Below, one piece after another: positions 18,305 through 26,358 of a DNA stretch of 64,000 bases (its first letter is position 1; every line of letters starts with the position of its first letter). The notes under the pieces are model-generated. The model saw only the letters and a program-made list of their open reading frames with translations, did no database searches and was not told the DNA's origin. The stretch is from Shimia sp047124445 (GTDB taxonomy: Bacteria; Pseudomonadota; Alphaproteobacteria; Rhodobacterales; Rhodobacteraceae). The stretch spans positions 1,364,001 through 1,428,000 of the forward strand of contig NZ_CP138921.1 of NCBI RefSeq assembly GCF_047124445.1, written 5' to 3'. Made by a program: the position numbers and the translations under genes.

Positions 18305-19069
18305 ATGGCCAGTTCCGACACGTCACCGTTTCGCCCCCGCGACATCAACACCGCTTTGGCGCTTCTGACGCGCCTGCCGGTGAAGGCGGATTTCTCCCGT
18401 GGTGCGCGCGCCGCTTGGGCCTATTGCATCGCAGGTGCGGCTCTGGCGCTCCTCGCAGCCCTGCCCACCGCCGCGCTTCTGTTCATCGGTTTGCCACCGG
18501 TCTTGGCCGCCGTGGTCTGGCTCACCGCCATGATTGTGATGAGTGGCGCCATGCATGAAGATGGTCTGGCGGACACCGCAGATGGCTTCTGGGGTGGCTG
18601 GGATAAAGCCCGGCGACTGGAGATCATGCGCGACAGCCATATTGGCGCTTACGGTGTCATAGCCCTGTGCCTGTCCATTGCCGCTCGCTGGGGCGCGATT
18701 GCCATCCTGCTGGAAGCGGACGTTTGGCTGTTTGGCCTTCTGGCCGTGGCGATGCTGTCGCGCGCCAATATGACTTTGGTGATGGCCGCCTTGCCCCATG
18801 CCCGCAGCGACGGGTTGAGCCACTCGCAGGGCCGCGCGCCTCGCACAGGCGCGCTCACCGGCTTTGCCCTGGCCGGTGTGACCGCCTTTGGCTGTGTCGG
18901 TGTGCCCGGCGTGATCCTCGCGGGTGTGGCCTTTGTCATGGCGGCGCTGTGTTCCGCCACGGCACGTGTGAAAATTGGCGGTCAGACCGGCGATGTTTTG
19001 GGCGCAACCCAGCAAATCACCGAAATCACCCTGCTCTTCACCCTCGTGGTCCTGGCGCAGTATTTTTAA
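18305..19069 (+). CDS. cobS: Adenosylcobinamide-GDP ribazoletransferase (cobalamin synthase)
   Basis: A 254-residue polytopic membrane enzyme (also called CobV). It joins adenosylcobinamide-GDP with alpha-ribazole (phosphate), the last step of cobalamin assembly. The signature HEDGLADTADGFWGG is at about residues 81-95, preceded by ALLTRLPV near the N-terminus. Several alanine/leucine-rich helices follow. It is divergent from cobT, the enzyme making its co-substrate. Its stop codon overlaps that of the convergent channel gene by 4 bases. Confidence 0.92.
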   Translation: MASSDTSPFRPRDINTALALLTRLPVKADFSRGARAAWAYCIAGAALALLAALPTAALLFIGLPPVLAAVVWLTAMIVMSGAMHEDGLADTADGFWGGWDKARRLEIMRDSHIGAYGVIALCLSIAARWGAIAILLEADVWLFGLLAVAMLSRANMTLVMAALPHARSDGLSHSQGRAPRTGALTGFALAGVTAFGCVGVPGVILAGVAFVMAALCSATARVKIGGQTGDVLGATQQITEITLLFTLVVLAQYF

Positions 19070-19836
19070 GCGCCATCCGTCTCGATACAGATTGTGGCGC
19101 CGCAGTGCTTGCAATGCACGGCGTCGGGATCGTGGCGCAGCAGACCGCAGCTTTCACACTTGTGGCGCACTTTCTGCGGCTTGATGATCGCCTGCGCCAA
19201 TTGCACAAACAGCGCCACGCCGCCCACCATCACGCAGATCGAAAACAGCTTGCCGCCAGGACTGTCCAAGGTGATGTCGCCATAGCCTGTGGTCGTGAGT
19301 GTCGCCACTGTGAAATACATCGCGTCAATAAAAGGCGTGGCTGTGGCCTCTTTGTCGATAAAAAACACCAGCGACGACGCCGAGGTCACCATGACAAACA
19401 CAAACAAGTTGATGGTCGCAATCACCGCATCCTCATGGGTGCGGAACCAGCGGCTGTCTCGTCGCAGATCATAAAGCAGATGGTAGGAGTGGATCAGGCG
19501 AAGGCCGCGGAGTACCCGCAGAAAGGCCAGATCACCCGGCAGCCACGGATCAATGAACAGCGAGCCGATCACAACCACATCGGCAATCGTGTAAATCCGT
19601 GTGAGGAAAAACCGCCGGTCCTCCGCCACCCACCAGCGGGCAACCAAGTCGAGGAAGATAATCACCCCGGTCAAACGGCTGGCAAGGATCAGGCCCGGGC
19701 CGTAGGGCACATGGGCTGTGGCAATGAAAAACAGGATGGTGACAAAGTCGAAGATGATCAGCGCATAGCGGAACTTCACCGCGCCCGGCGTGTGATCCGT
19801 GTAGAGCCGTTCCACCGTTTCCTTGAGGTTTTCCAT
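19066..19836 (-). CDS. Voltage-gated-type potassium channel with C-terminal zinc ribbon
   Basis: A 256-residue membrane protein with six-helix channel topology. An arginine-rich S4-like segment (FLRVLRGLRLIHSYHLLYDLRRDSRWFR) and the selectivity filter TTTGYGDITL near residue 188 identify a potassium channel. The last 35 residues form a cytoplasmic CxxC...CxxC zinc ribbon (CESCGLLRHDP, HCKHCGA), not part of a typical bacterial Kv channel. The gene is monocistronic and convergent with cobS. Gating ligand and physiological role are unknown. Confidence 0.83.
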   Translation of the reverse strand: MENLKETVERLYTDHTPGAVKFRYALIIFDFVTILFFIATAHVPYGPGLILASRLTGVIIFLDLVARWWVAEDRRFFLTRIYTIADVVVIGSLFIDPWLPGDLAFLRVLRGLRLIHSYHLLYDLRRDSRWFRTHEDAVIATINLFVFVMVTSASSLVFFIDKEATATPFIDAMYFTVATLTTTGYGDITLDSPGGKLFSICVMVGGVALFVQLAQAIIKPQKVRHKCESCGLLRHDPDAVHCKHCGATICIETDGA

Positions 19837-19904
19837 ATGTCGCCTCTCTCCTTAGAGGCAGTAAACGCCAACACAGAGAGCCGCGCAACGGTTTGATTGC
19901 GCAC

Positions 19905-19940
19905 AAAAAAGGGACCGCAGCCCGAGGCGCGATCCCTTCT
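19905..19940 (-). terminator. Rho-independent terminator of carD
   Basis: On the minus strand AAGGGATCGC and GCGGTCCCTT form a stem interrupted by one mismatch, followed by a run of six U, 18 bases after the carD stop. Confidence 0.8.
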
Positions 19941-19957
19941 AAGGTCGTAAAGTACGC

Positions 19958-20467
19958 TTATGCGGCGCGGGACACCAGCACGTCGTCCACTTTCTTGGCA
20001 GCCGCAGCTTCGTCACCATCAGCCACAGCAGCCACTTCGCGGGTCAGACGCTCCAGCGCGGCTTCGTACAGCTGACGCTCGGAGTAGCTCTGTTCACGCT
20101 GATCGTCGGTGCGGTGCAGGTCGCGCACAACCTCGGCAATCGCGATCAGATCACCGGAGTTGATCTTCTGCTCATATTCCTGCGCACGGCGGGACCACAT
20201 GGCGCGTTTGACCTTGGCTTTACCCTTCAGGGTCTTCATCGCCTGGTCAATCACGTCCGGGCTGCTCAGACACCGCATGCCAATCTCAGTGGCTTTGTTG
20301 GTTGGCACCCGCAGGGTCATCTTGTCTTTTTCAAACGAGATCACAAAAAGCTCCAGCTGCATCCCCGCAACTTCCTGCTCTTCGATGGAAATGATTTGCC
20401 CAACGCCATGTGCCGGATAGACAACGTATTCGTTCGGGCTGAACTCGTTCTTCTTGGATTTGCTCAT
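19958..20467 (-). CDS. carD: CarD family transcriptional regulator
   Basis: A 169-residue protein that binds the RNA polymerase beta subunit and stabilises open promoter complexes. The Tudor-like RNA-polymerase interaction domain is at the N-terminus (YVVYPAHGVGQIISIEEQEV through LRVPTNKA), and an all-helical DNA-binding domain follows. The start at MSKSKKNEF has an AAAGGAAG site; the open frame upstream is the untranslated leader. The position downstream of fdxA, the S4 gene and the SUV3-like helicase gene is an arrangement I associate with alphaproteobacteria. It has its own promoter and a structured leader. Confidence 0.93.
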   Translation of the reverse strand: MSKSKKNEFSPNEYVVYPAHGVGQIISIEEQEVAGMQLELFVISFEKDKMTLRVPTNKATEIGMRCLSSPDVIDQAMKTLKGKAKVKRAMWSRRAQEYEQKINSGDLIAIAEVVRDLHRTDDQREQSYSERQLYEAALERLTREVAAVADGDEAAAAKKVDDVLVSRAA

Positions 20468-20648
20468 GCAGTACTTCCTTTGTGAGCCCCCATCCTGCCA
20501 GACAAAAATTGCGCTCGGGAAAGGGTGTTTCCCGATGCGGAATGTCCTCTGGTAGAAAAAGCCACCCTCAGCAAATGCGGGGATGGCTCTCAGGCAGTTA
20601 TGTCCTCTGTAACAGCAATATAACACAAAAAACGCCCCCTTGAAAGCG
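20468..20648 (-). promoter_or_regulatory. carD promoter and structured 5' leader
   Basis: Reading the minus strand, TTTCAA-N17-TATATT near 20619-20647 is a plausible sigma-70 promoter. The leader downstream carries two hairpins: one followed by five U (20556-20588) and a perfect CGGGAAA/TTTCCCG stem (20516-20534). It also carries two copies of CAGAGGACAT 58 bases apart (20600-20609 and 20542-20551). The U-tailed hairpin could be a fdxA terminator or a carD attenuator. Confidence 0.4.
20556..20588 (-). terminator. Terminator or attenuator upstream of carD
   Basis: On the minus strand GCCATCCC pairs with GGGTGGC (7 bp, one bulged U) and is followed by UUUUU. It would end readthrough from fdxA or attenuate carD. 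Confidence 0.45.
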
Positions 20649-20682
20649 CGACAGACTTTCACAGGCATTTTGTGTTTATCAA

Positions 20683-20700
20683 TCAGCCCCTTAGGGCTGA
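20683..20700. repeat. Perfect hairpin downstream of fdxA
   Basis: TCAGCCC-CTTA-GGGCTGA is a perfect 7-bp stem about 60 bases past the fdxA stop. It has no U-tract, so it is more likely an RNA-end or processing structure than a full terminator. Confidence 0.35.
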
Positions 20701-20762
20701 GATATGCAGCTTGGACAGCACTCTTGTCCCTTTTTCAGACCGAATCGGCCTGCACCGGTAGC

Positions 20763-21101
20763 TTACCCGCCTTCGCCCGGTGCTTCGGAGAAATATTTCT
20801 CCATTTTGCCGCTTTCACCGTCACGCTCTTCGGCTTCGGGCAGCGGGTCTTTCTTGGTGATGATGACCGGCCACAGCTCGGAGTACTTCCGGTTGAACTC
20901 GACCCACTTCTCCATGTCTGGCTCGGTGTCCGGACGGATCGCATCCGCAGGACATTCCGGCTCACACACACCACAGTCAATGCATTCGTCCGGGTGGATC
21001 ACAAGGAAGTTTTCGCCCTCGTAGAAACAGTCCACCGGGCATACTTCGACACAGTCGGTGTATTTGCAGGCAACGCAGTTCTCGGTAACGACGTAGGTCA
21101 T
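20763..21101 (-). CDS. fdxA: Ferredoxin FdxA (7Fe type)
   Basis: A 112-residue ferredoxin beginning MTYVVTENCVACKYTDCVEVCPVDCF. The N-terminal cysteine pattern gives a 3Fe-4S cluster, and CIDCGVCEPECP gives the 4Fe-4S cluster. The C-terminal extension (EKWVEFNRKYSELWPVI) is typical of the Azotobacter FdI-like FdxA group. It is a small soluble electron carrier. It lies 49 bases downstream of the S4-domain gene and may be cotranscribed with the helicase and S4 genes. A separate promoter in that gap is possible. Confidence 0.94.
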   Translation of the reverse strand: MTYVVTENCVACKYTDCVEVCPVDCFYEGENFLVIHPDECIDCGVCEPECPADAIRPDTEPDMEKWVEFNRKYSELWPVIITKKDPLPEAEERDGESGKMEKYFSEAPGEGG

Positions 21102-21150
21102 GGCTCAGTCTTTCACATCAGCTTTGACGAACTGCCTAAAACAGCGCGGC

Positions 21151-21528
21151 TCAATCTTCAAGCGGGGAAGACTTCATAAGATCGAGATTGCGGCGATCAC
21201 GCTTGGTCGGACGCCCTTTTCCGTCGGAGCCGGGGCTACGCGGAACAGGTTTCTCCTCAGGCGTCAAATCTTCATATAATGTTTGGGCTTCCGGCGCTGG
21301 ACCACGTCGTTCGCCAAGCGCCAAGACCTTGATAACCCGCACACGTTTGGCCTGTGGAAAGGTCAAAACGTCACCAATTGTCACACCATGGCTGGCTTTG
21401 GCAATTTTCTGTCCGTTGACGCGAAGATGCCCGCCGGTGATGACTTTGGCCGACAGGCTACGGGTCTTGAAGAACCGCGCCTGCCAAAGCCATTTGTCAG
21501 CCCGAAGTTTGGGGGACGGAGCGCTCAC
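21151..21528 (-). CDS. RNA-binding S4 domain protein (Hsp15-like)
   Basis: A 125-residue basic protein with an S4 RNA-binding domain in its first 70 residues (RADKWLWQARFFKTRSLSAKVITGG, then VRVNGQK-like HLRVNGQKIAKAS). A lysine/arginine-rich C-terminus follows. Hsp15-type proteins bind stalled 50S subunits carrying nascent chains. It begins 4 bases after the stop of the helicase gene, so the two are cotranscribed and probably both act on RNA. Confidence 0.87.
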   Translation of the reverse strand: MSAPSPKLRADKWLWQARFFKTRSLSAKVITGGHLRVNGQKIAKASHGVTIGDVLTFPQAKRVRVIKVLALGERRGPAPEAQTLYEDLTPEEKPVPRSPGSDGKGRPTKRDRRNLDLMKSSPLED

Positions 21529-21532
21529 GCGC

Positions 21533-24349
21533 TCAGTCCTTGCCTTTCAGCCCCATAAGCGCTGCGGCAAATGGGTTGTCCGGGTCAATCGCCTTCTCCT
21601 TTTTCGGAGGACGGGCCTGGAACTGTTTGGGGCCGTTGTCACGACGTGGGCCACCTTTGCCTTTCGGCTTGCCACCCTTGCCGCGCGGCTTGTCGCCCTG
21701 ACGGTCGTTGCGACGCTGGCCCTGGCCACCGCCACGACGCTGCTGGTTGCGGTTGCCACCCTGACGGCCGGCCCATGTGAAGGTATAGAACACTTCCACT
21801 TCCGGCTCGGCAGCCTCTTCGGCTGGTGCGGCCTCCGCAGGCGTTTCGGCTTCAGCAGCTACTGGTGTCGCTTCGGTTTCCGCAGGTGCCTCTTCCGCCG
21901 CAGGTGCGTCAGTCGCTTCCGCAGGTGTTTCAGCAGCCGCTTCTTCAGCTGGAGCCGCTTCTGGCGCGGCTTTCACCTTCGCGCGCTCGCCTTTTTCCGC
22001 TGCATAGCCAAGGCCCTGCATCAGATCGGCAAACTGCTCCAGCGTCATGCCGGTGATCGACAGCATATCCGCTTTGGCTTCAAAGCCACCACGGCTGTCT
22101 TCGCTGCGCAGCATATCTGCCAGACGTTCCAGCATGTCGATGCGGATCGCCCGCTCGCCTGCCGCACGGTAGCCGGACATGGCGTAGTAGCCACGTGGCG
22201 CGTCTTTGACGGTTGGCACAGTCACCAAACCGGGGGGCGGCGACTCAGGGAAGTCCTGTAGCCCTTGCGCCAACGACCACAGCACCAGACGTAAACGGGT
22301 TGGGGCTGGTTTCAGAAGCAGAGGCATAAAGATGGTGAACTGACCAAAGCGGATGCCGTGCTTGCGCAGCGTGCCGCGCGCGTCCTGATCCAGCTCTTTC
22401 ACTTCGGTGGCCACATCGCCCCGCGGAATGATGCCGAGGTTCTCAACCATGCGGAAGGCAAAGCCGCGCGCCAGACCGGTCAGTTCTTCATCTTTGCTCA
22501 GGTTCAGCAGAGGCTCAAACAGGGCCGCGATCTTGCGGTCGATGAAGTGCTGCAGACGACGTTCCACCTTTTGGGCCACATCGGCACCGGCTTCTTCGTC
22601 GACAAACACGTCGATCATCGGCTTCAGAGGTTCCGCGCCAGCAACCAATTTGCCAACCGCGTGCTCGCCCCACATGAGGCCACCCTGTTCGGTAAAGTCG
22701 ATTTCCGTATCCGGCGCGTTGTAAAACCGATCCGCGCGCAGATGGAACTGCGGTGCCAGTGCCTGCAAGCTCGCTGATTTCAGCGTCTTGGCTTCCTGAC
22801 CGCTGGCTTCTTTGTCCGCAATAAAACGGAATCCTTCAAGACGACCGACGAATTCGCCCTCGACGGTCACCTCACCTTTATCATTCACTTCGGCCAAAAG
22901 GGCCTCCTTCTGCTTGAGCCGGCGCATCAAAACGGATGTGCGCCGATCCACAAATCTTTGGGTTAGACGCTCATGCAGAGCATCTGATAGGCGATCTTCT
23001 ACCGCGCGGGTTTCCCCACGCCAATGGTTTTCGTCACTTACCCAGTTTTTACGTTGTGCGACATATGTCCACGTCCGGATAAACGCCAGACGTTTCGACA
23101 ATGTGTCAATGTCGCCATCGGCGCGATCCAGCCGTTTCACCTGCCGCGCCAGCCAATCATCCGGCACTTTGCCTTTTTCGTGCAGGAAGCCAAAAATATT
23201 CTCAATCAGCTGCGCGTGTTCCGCATGGCTGATGCCGCGAAAATCCGGAATGCGGCACACATCCCACAGCAACTGCACCGAACGCCCGTCACTGGCCCGC
23301 GCCATGACTTCCGCTTCACGCGACACGGTTTTCAGCGCGCGCAGATCGTCCGCCTCCCGCGCTTTGATCAGCAGCTCATCATCCGAGCCCATTTCCAAGG
23401 ATTTGATAAGCGCATCCACAGTGCCAAATTGCAGCGCCGCATTGCGCCAGTTCAGCTTGCGTACCGGCGTGAAGCGATGCTCCATGATCGCCTCAGCCAC
23501 GCCCTCATCCAGCGGCGGCGCTTCGCCGGTCACCCCAAAGGTGCCGTGGCTCATGCCCCGCCCGGCTCGGCCCGCGATCTGCGCCAGTTCATTGGGTGCC
23601 AAAGGCCGCATGCGCCGCCCGTCAAACTTGGTGGTGGAGGCAAAAGCCACGTGATCAATGTCGAGGTTCAACCCCATACCAATGGCATCAGTTGCCACGA
23701 GATAATCCACGTCGCCATTCTGATAGAGCTCCACCTGGGCATTGCGCGTGCGCGGACTCAACGCCCCCATCACCACCGCCGCGCCGCCTTTTTGACGGCG
23801 GATCAGTTCGGCAATGGCGTAAACATTGTCGACCGAAAACCCAACAATAGCCGAGCGCGGCTGCATCCGACTGATCTTGCGACTGCCCGAGTAGCTTAGC
23901 GTCGACATCCGCTCACGCCGCATGAACTGGGCCTCGGGGACCAGCTCGGCAATGGTGCCGCGCATGGTGTCGCTGCCCAAAAACAGTGTCTCATGCGTGC
24001 CGCGCATCCGCAGCAAGCGGTCGGTAAACACATGCCCCCGCTCGGGATCGGCACAAAGTTGGATCTCGTCAATCGCAACAAAATCCGCACCAAGTCCTTC
24101 GGGCATCGCCTCCACCGTGGCCACCCAATACTGCGCCCGCGGCGGTACAATACGCTCTTCGCCGGTGACCAAAGCCACAACAGACGGCCCCCGCGCTGCA
24201 ACGATGCGGTCATAAACCTCACGCGCCAACAGCCGCAACGGCAGGCCAATCACCCCTGTGCGATAGCCCAGCATCCGCTCAATGGCGTAATGGGTTTTGC
24301 CTGTGTTGGTGGGGCCCAACACCGCCGTGATTTGCCGCTGTCCGGCCAT
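21533..24349 (-). CDS. SUV3-like ATP-dependent RNA helicase
   Basis: A 938-residue helicase of the SUV3 (mitochondrial degradosome) group. Walker A is GPTNTGKT (residues 12-19), motif II is DEIQ in VAIDEIQLCAD, and motif VI is QIAGRAGRG. A long helicase-associated region follows. The last 200 residues are low-complexity (Ala/Glu/Pro then Gly/Arg/Lys-rich GKGGKPKGKGG), a likely RNA-binding tail. Mitochondrial SUV3 unwinds RNA for degradation; the bacterial role is less clear. It is followed by S4, fdxA and carD on the same strand. Confidence 0.9.
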   Translation of the reverse strand: MAGQRQITAVLGPTNTGKTHYAIERMLGYRTGVIGLPLRLLAREVYDRIVAARGPSVVALVTGEERIVPPRAQYWVATVEAMPEGLGADFVAIDEIQLCADPERGHVFTDRLLRMRGTHETLFLGSDTMRGTIAELVPEAQFMRRERMSTLSYSGSRKISRMQPRSAIVGFSVDNVYAIAELIRRQKGGAAVVMGALSPRTRNAQVELYQNGDVDYLVATDAIGMGLNLDIDHVAFASTTKFDGRRMRPLAPNELAQIAGRAGRGMSHGTFGVTGEAPPLDEGVAEAIMEHRFTPVRKLNWRNAALQFGTVDALIKSLEMGSDDELLIKAREADDLRALKTVSREAEVMARASDGRSVQLLWDVCRIPDFRGISHAEHAQLIENIFGFLHEKGKVPDDWLARQVKRLDRADGDIDTLSKRLAFIRTWTYVAQRKNWVSDENHWRGETRAVEDRLSDALHERLTQRFVDRRTSVLMRRLKQKEALLAEVNDKGEVTVEGEFVGRLEGFRFIADKEASGQEAKTLKSASLQALAPQFHLRADRFYNAPDTEIDFTEQGGLMWGEHAVGKLVAGAEPLKPMIDVFVDEEAGADVAQKVERRLQHFIDRKIAALFEPLLNLSKDEELTGLARGFAFRMVENLGIIPRGDVATEVKELDQDARGTLRKHGIRFGQFTIFMPLLLKPAPTRLRLVLWSLAQGLQDFPESPPPGLVTVPTVKDAPRGYYAMSGYRAAGERAIRIDMLERLADMLRSEDSRGGFEAKADMLSITGMTLEQFADLMQGLGYAAEKGERAKVKAAPEAAPAEEAAAETPAEATDAPAAEEAPAETEATPVAAEAETPAEAAPAEEAAEPEVEVFYTFTWAGRQGGNRNQQRRGGGQGQRRNDRQGDKPRGKGGKPKGKGGPRRDNGPKQFQARPPKKEKAIDPDNPFAAALMGLKGKD

Positions 24350-24381
24350 CTGTCTGCCCCGTCTGGCTTAGTATTTGTCGC

Positions 24382-24975
24382 TTAGAGCTCTTGCCCACGC
24401 ACCAGCGGCGCGAGTCGCTCCAAGGCTTCTGTTAGGCCCGCCTGATGGGGATGTATAGCCTCGACCTGTTGATAGGCCTCATAGGCATCTTTGGGTTTGC
24501 CCATCTCATCGAGCATCACCGCGAGGCCCATGATGGCGTCAAAATGCGTTGGGTTCAGGGCAATCACCTGCTCCAGATCACTCAACGCCGGTCCATAGAG
24601 ATCCAGCGCATAATAGGCCCGCGCGCGCTCCGCCCAGCCTTGGGCAAACTCCGGCGCATGATCGACCAGCGCCGTGGCGTGTTCCACCGCCACGTCCATC
24701 TCAGATATGTCGATGGCCTTGCGGGTGCGACGCAGCAGATAATCCGCCGTCGCTGAGCCGGACGCATCCCACAAATGCCGGATCTGCCCCGCCACCTGTT
24801 CGGCGCGCGCCGGTTCCGCCGCTCGCAGCTCTGCCATCAGGCGCGGCAACTCATCGCCGAGGTCCGTCCCAACCGCGTCACTTTCCTGAGAAATCGCAAC
24901 CGGCGATTGAAATACCGTGACACAGAGCACAAATGCCGCAACGGTAGGTTTGAGAAGATGTCGTAAGTTGACCAT
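24382..24975 (-). CDS. Secreted tetratricopeptide repeat protein
   Basis: A 197-residue protein with a signal peptide (LLKPTVAAFVLCVTVFQSPVAIS, cleaved near residue 28) followed by TPR-like helical repeats (AEHATALVDHAPEFAQGWAERARAYYALDLYGPALSDLEQVIALNPTHFDAIMGLA). The start at 24975 is chosen because it places the signal peptide at the N-terminus; no clear Shine-Dalgarno is visible. It is a periplasmic protein-interaction scaffold by family. It reads toward the helicase gene with a 32-base gap. No specific partner is evident. Confidence 0.75.
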   Translation of the reverse strand: MVNLRHLLKPTVAAFVLCVTVFQSPVAISQESDAVGTDLGDELPRLMAELRAAEPARAEQVAGQIRHLWDASGSATADYLLRRTRKAIDISEMDVAVEHATALVDHAPEFAQGWAERARAYYALDLYGPALSDLEQVIALNPTHFDAIMGLAVMLDEMGKPKDAYEAYQQVEAIHPHQAGLTEALERLAPLVRGQEL

Positions 24976-25045
24976 AACGTAAATCAGTGTAGCCCGTGCC
25001 TGTCTGATTCCCAAGATGTGCACAAGAATTTGAAGGATCAAGAAG

Positions 25046-25336
25046 ATGAGCGATATCATTTCCTCCGCCGTAGAGGCCCTGACCGCAAAACTGGGTGGCG
25101 AAAGCTTTGACGGCTCTGCCAAATTTGCCATCGAAGGCGAAGGCGCGATCATCATCGACGCGGACGGCGTGCGCGCTGGCGACGACGACGCAGATGTGAC
25201 CATGACCGCAGATGTCGACACCTTCCAGGCGATTCTCGAAGGCGAGTTGAACCCAACAGCGGCCTTCATGTCCGGCAAGCTCACCATCGACGGCGATATG
25301 GGCGCGGCGATGAAACTGGGCGGCGTACTGGCCTAA
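25046..25336 (+). CDS. SCP2 sterol-binding domain protein
   Basis: A 96-residue protein that is a single SCP2 domain (FAIEGEGAIIIDADGV, then a DADVTMTADVDTFQAILEGELNPTAAFMSGKLTIDGDM pattern). SCP2 domains bind lipids or acyl chains in a hydrophobic tunnel. It is preceded by AAGGATCAAGAAG. It ends in a TAATG overlap with the following alpha/beta hydrolase gene, so the pair is translationally coupled and probably handles a lipid substrate together (inference). Confidence 0.9.
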   Translation: MSDIISSAVEALTAKLGGESFDGSAKFAIEGEGAIIIDADGVRAGDDDADVTMTADVDTFQAILEGELNPTAAFMSGKLTIDGDMGAAMKLGGVLA

Positions 25337-26289
25337 TGTCCCTGCAAAGCGCACCGTTCCATCACGACGTCGCCGAGGGCCCGGAGGCAAACGCTTACTG
25401 GGTCACAGCGGATGATGGGGTGCGCCTGCGCTTTGCTCACTGGCCTTTGGACACCGAACAAGGTCCTGCAAAAGGCACTGTGCTGCTGTTTCCCGGCCGC
25501 ACAGAATATGTCGAAAAATACGGCCGTGCCGCCGCAGATTTTGCGGCGCGCGGCTACGCGATGATTGCCATCGACTGGCGCGGCCAGGGATTGGCAGACC
25601 GCATGGTCGACCCACGCTATGTGGGTTATGTTGAGACCTTCGACGATTTCCAAAGGGATGTGGCCGCAGTGTTGGCCGCCCTGTCGGAGCTCGACCTGCC
25701 GCAACCCTGGCATCTGCTGGGCCACTCTATGGGGGGCTGCATCGGCCTGCGCGCCCTGCACGAAGGCCTGCCGGTTAAATCCGCCTCCTTTTCCGCCCCA
25801 ATGTGGGGCATTGGCCTCGCGCCGTATCTGCGCGCGGCCGCCTGGGTTGTTGGCGCCGTCAGCAAACCTTTGGGACTGCACGGTCGTCTCGCACCTTCCA
25901 CCTCGCCGGTCACCCTGGTGCTCGACAAACCATTTGACGACAACACCCTGACCAAGGATCCTGACATGTACGCCTACATGCAGCGTCAGATGACCGGTCA
26001 GCCCGATCTCGCGCTGGCCGGGCCTGCGATCAACTGGGTCTATGAAGCGCTGAAAGAAAGTCGCCGCCTACGCGCACGCCCTTCGCCAGACATCCCTTGC
26101 CTGACGTTCTTGGGCACGGACGAGCGCATTGTGAACACTGGTGATGTGCACAAACGCATGGCGCGCTGGCCCAAGGGCACCCTCGACCTCATCCAGGACG
26201 GCGAACACGAAGTACTGATGGAAGTGCCGGAAACGCGCAATCACATCTTTGACGCCTGCGCCGCCTTCTACGGTAGGCACAACGTCTAG
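25336..26289 (+). CDS. Alpha/beta hydrolase (monoacylglycerol lipase / lysophospholipase-like)
   Basis: A 317-residue serine hydrolase. The nucleophile elbow is GHSMGG, the oxyanion region is LFPGRTEYVEKYG, and IDWRGQGLADR is typical of the lysophospholipase L2 / monoglyceride lipase group. The acid is likely in FLGTDERIV and the histidine in DGEHEVLMEVPE. No signal peptide is seen. It is coupled to the SCP2 gene and followed by one of the dispersed hairpin elements. Confidence 0.87.
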   Translation: MSLQSAPFHHDVAEGPEANAYWVTADDGVRLRFAHWPLDTEQGPAKGTVLLFPGRTEYVEKYGRAAADFAARGYAMIAIDWRGQGLADRMVDPRYVGYVETFDDFQRDVAAVLAALSELDLPQPWHLLGHSMGGCIGLRALHEGLPVKSASFSAPMWGIGLAPYLRAAAWVVGAVSKPLGLHGRLAPSTSPVTLVLDKPFDDNTLTKDPDMYAYMQRQMTGQPDLALAGPAINWVYEALKESRRLRARPSPDIPCLTFLGTDERIVNTGDVHKRMARWPKGTLDLIQDGEHEVLMEVPETRNHIFDACAAFYGRHNV

Positions 26290-26339
26290 CTTTCTCATTC
26301 GATAAATATCTCGGGGAGTGTGAGGGGCTAGCCCCTCAC
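26290..26339 (-). repeat. Dispersed intergenic hairpin element, copy C (reverse orientation)
   Basis: The perfect 20-base palindrome GTGAGGGGCTAGCCCCTCAC lies at 26320-26339. Read on the minus strand it is followed by the tail ACTCCCCGAGATATTTATCG and then AATGAGAAAGC. This matches the hairpin-plus-tail order of the copies at 7201 and 47789. Confidence 0.6.
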
Positions 26340-26358
26340 GTCCCTCCTTTGGCCGACA

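Noticed and set aside
18667..19896. 409-codon plus-strand ORF running through cobS and the channel gene.
   Set aside because: It overlaps two well-supported genes in other frames and its translation shows no domain or sensible composition.
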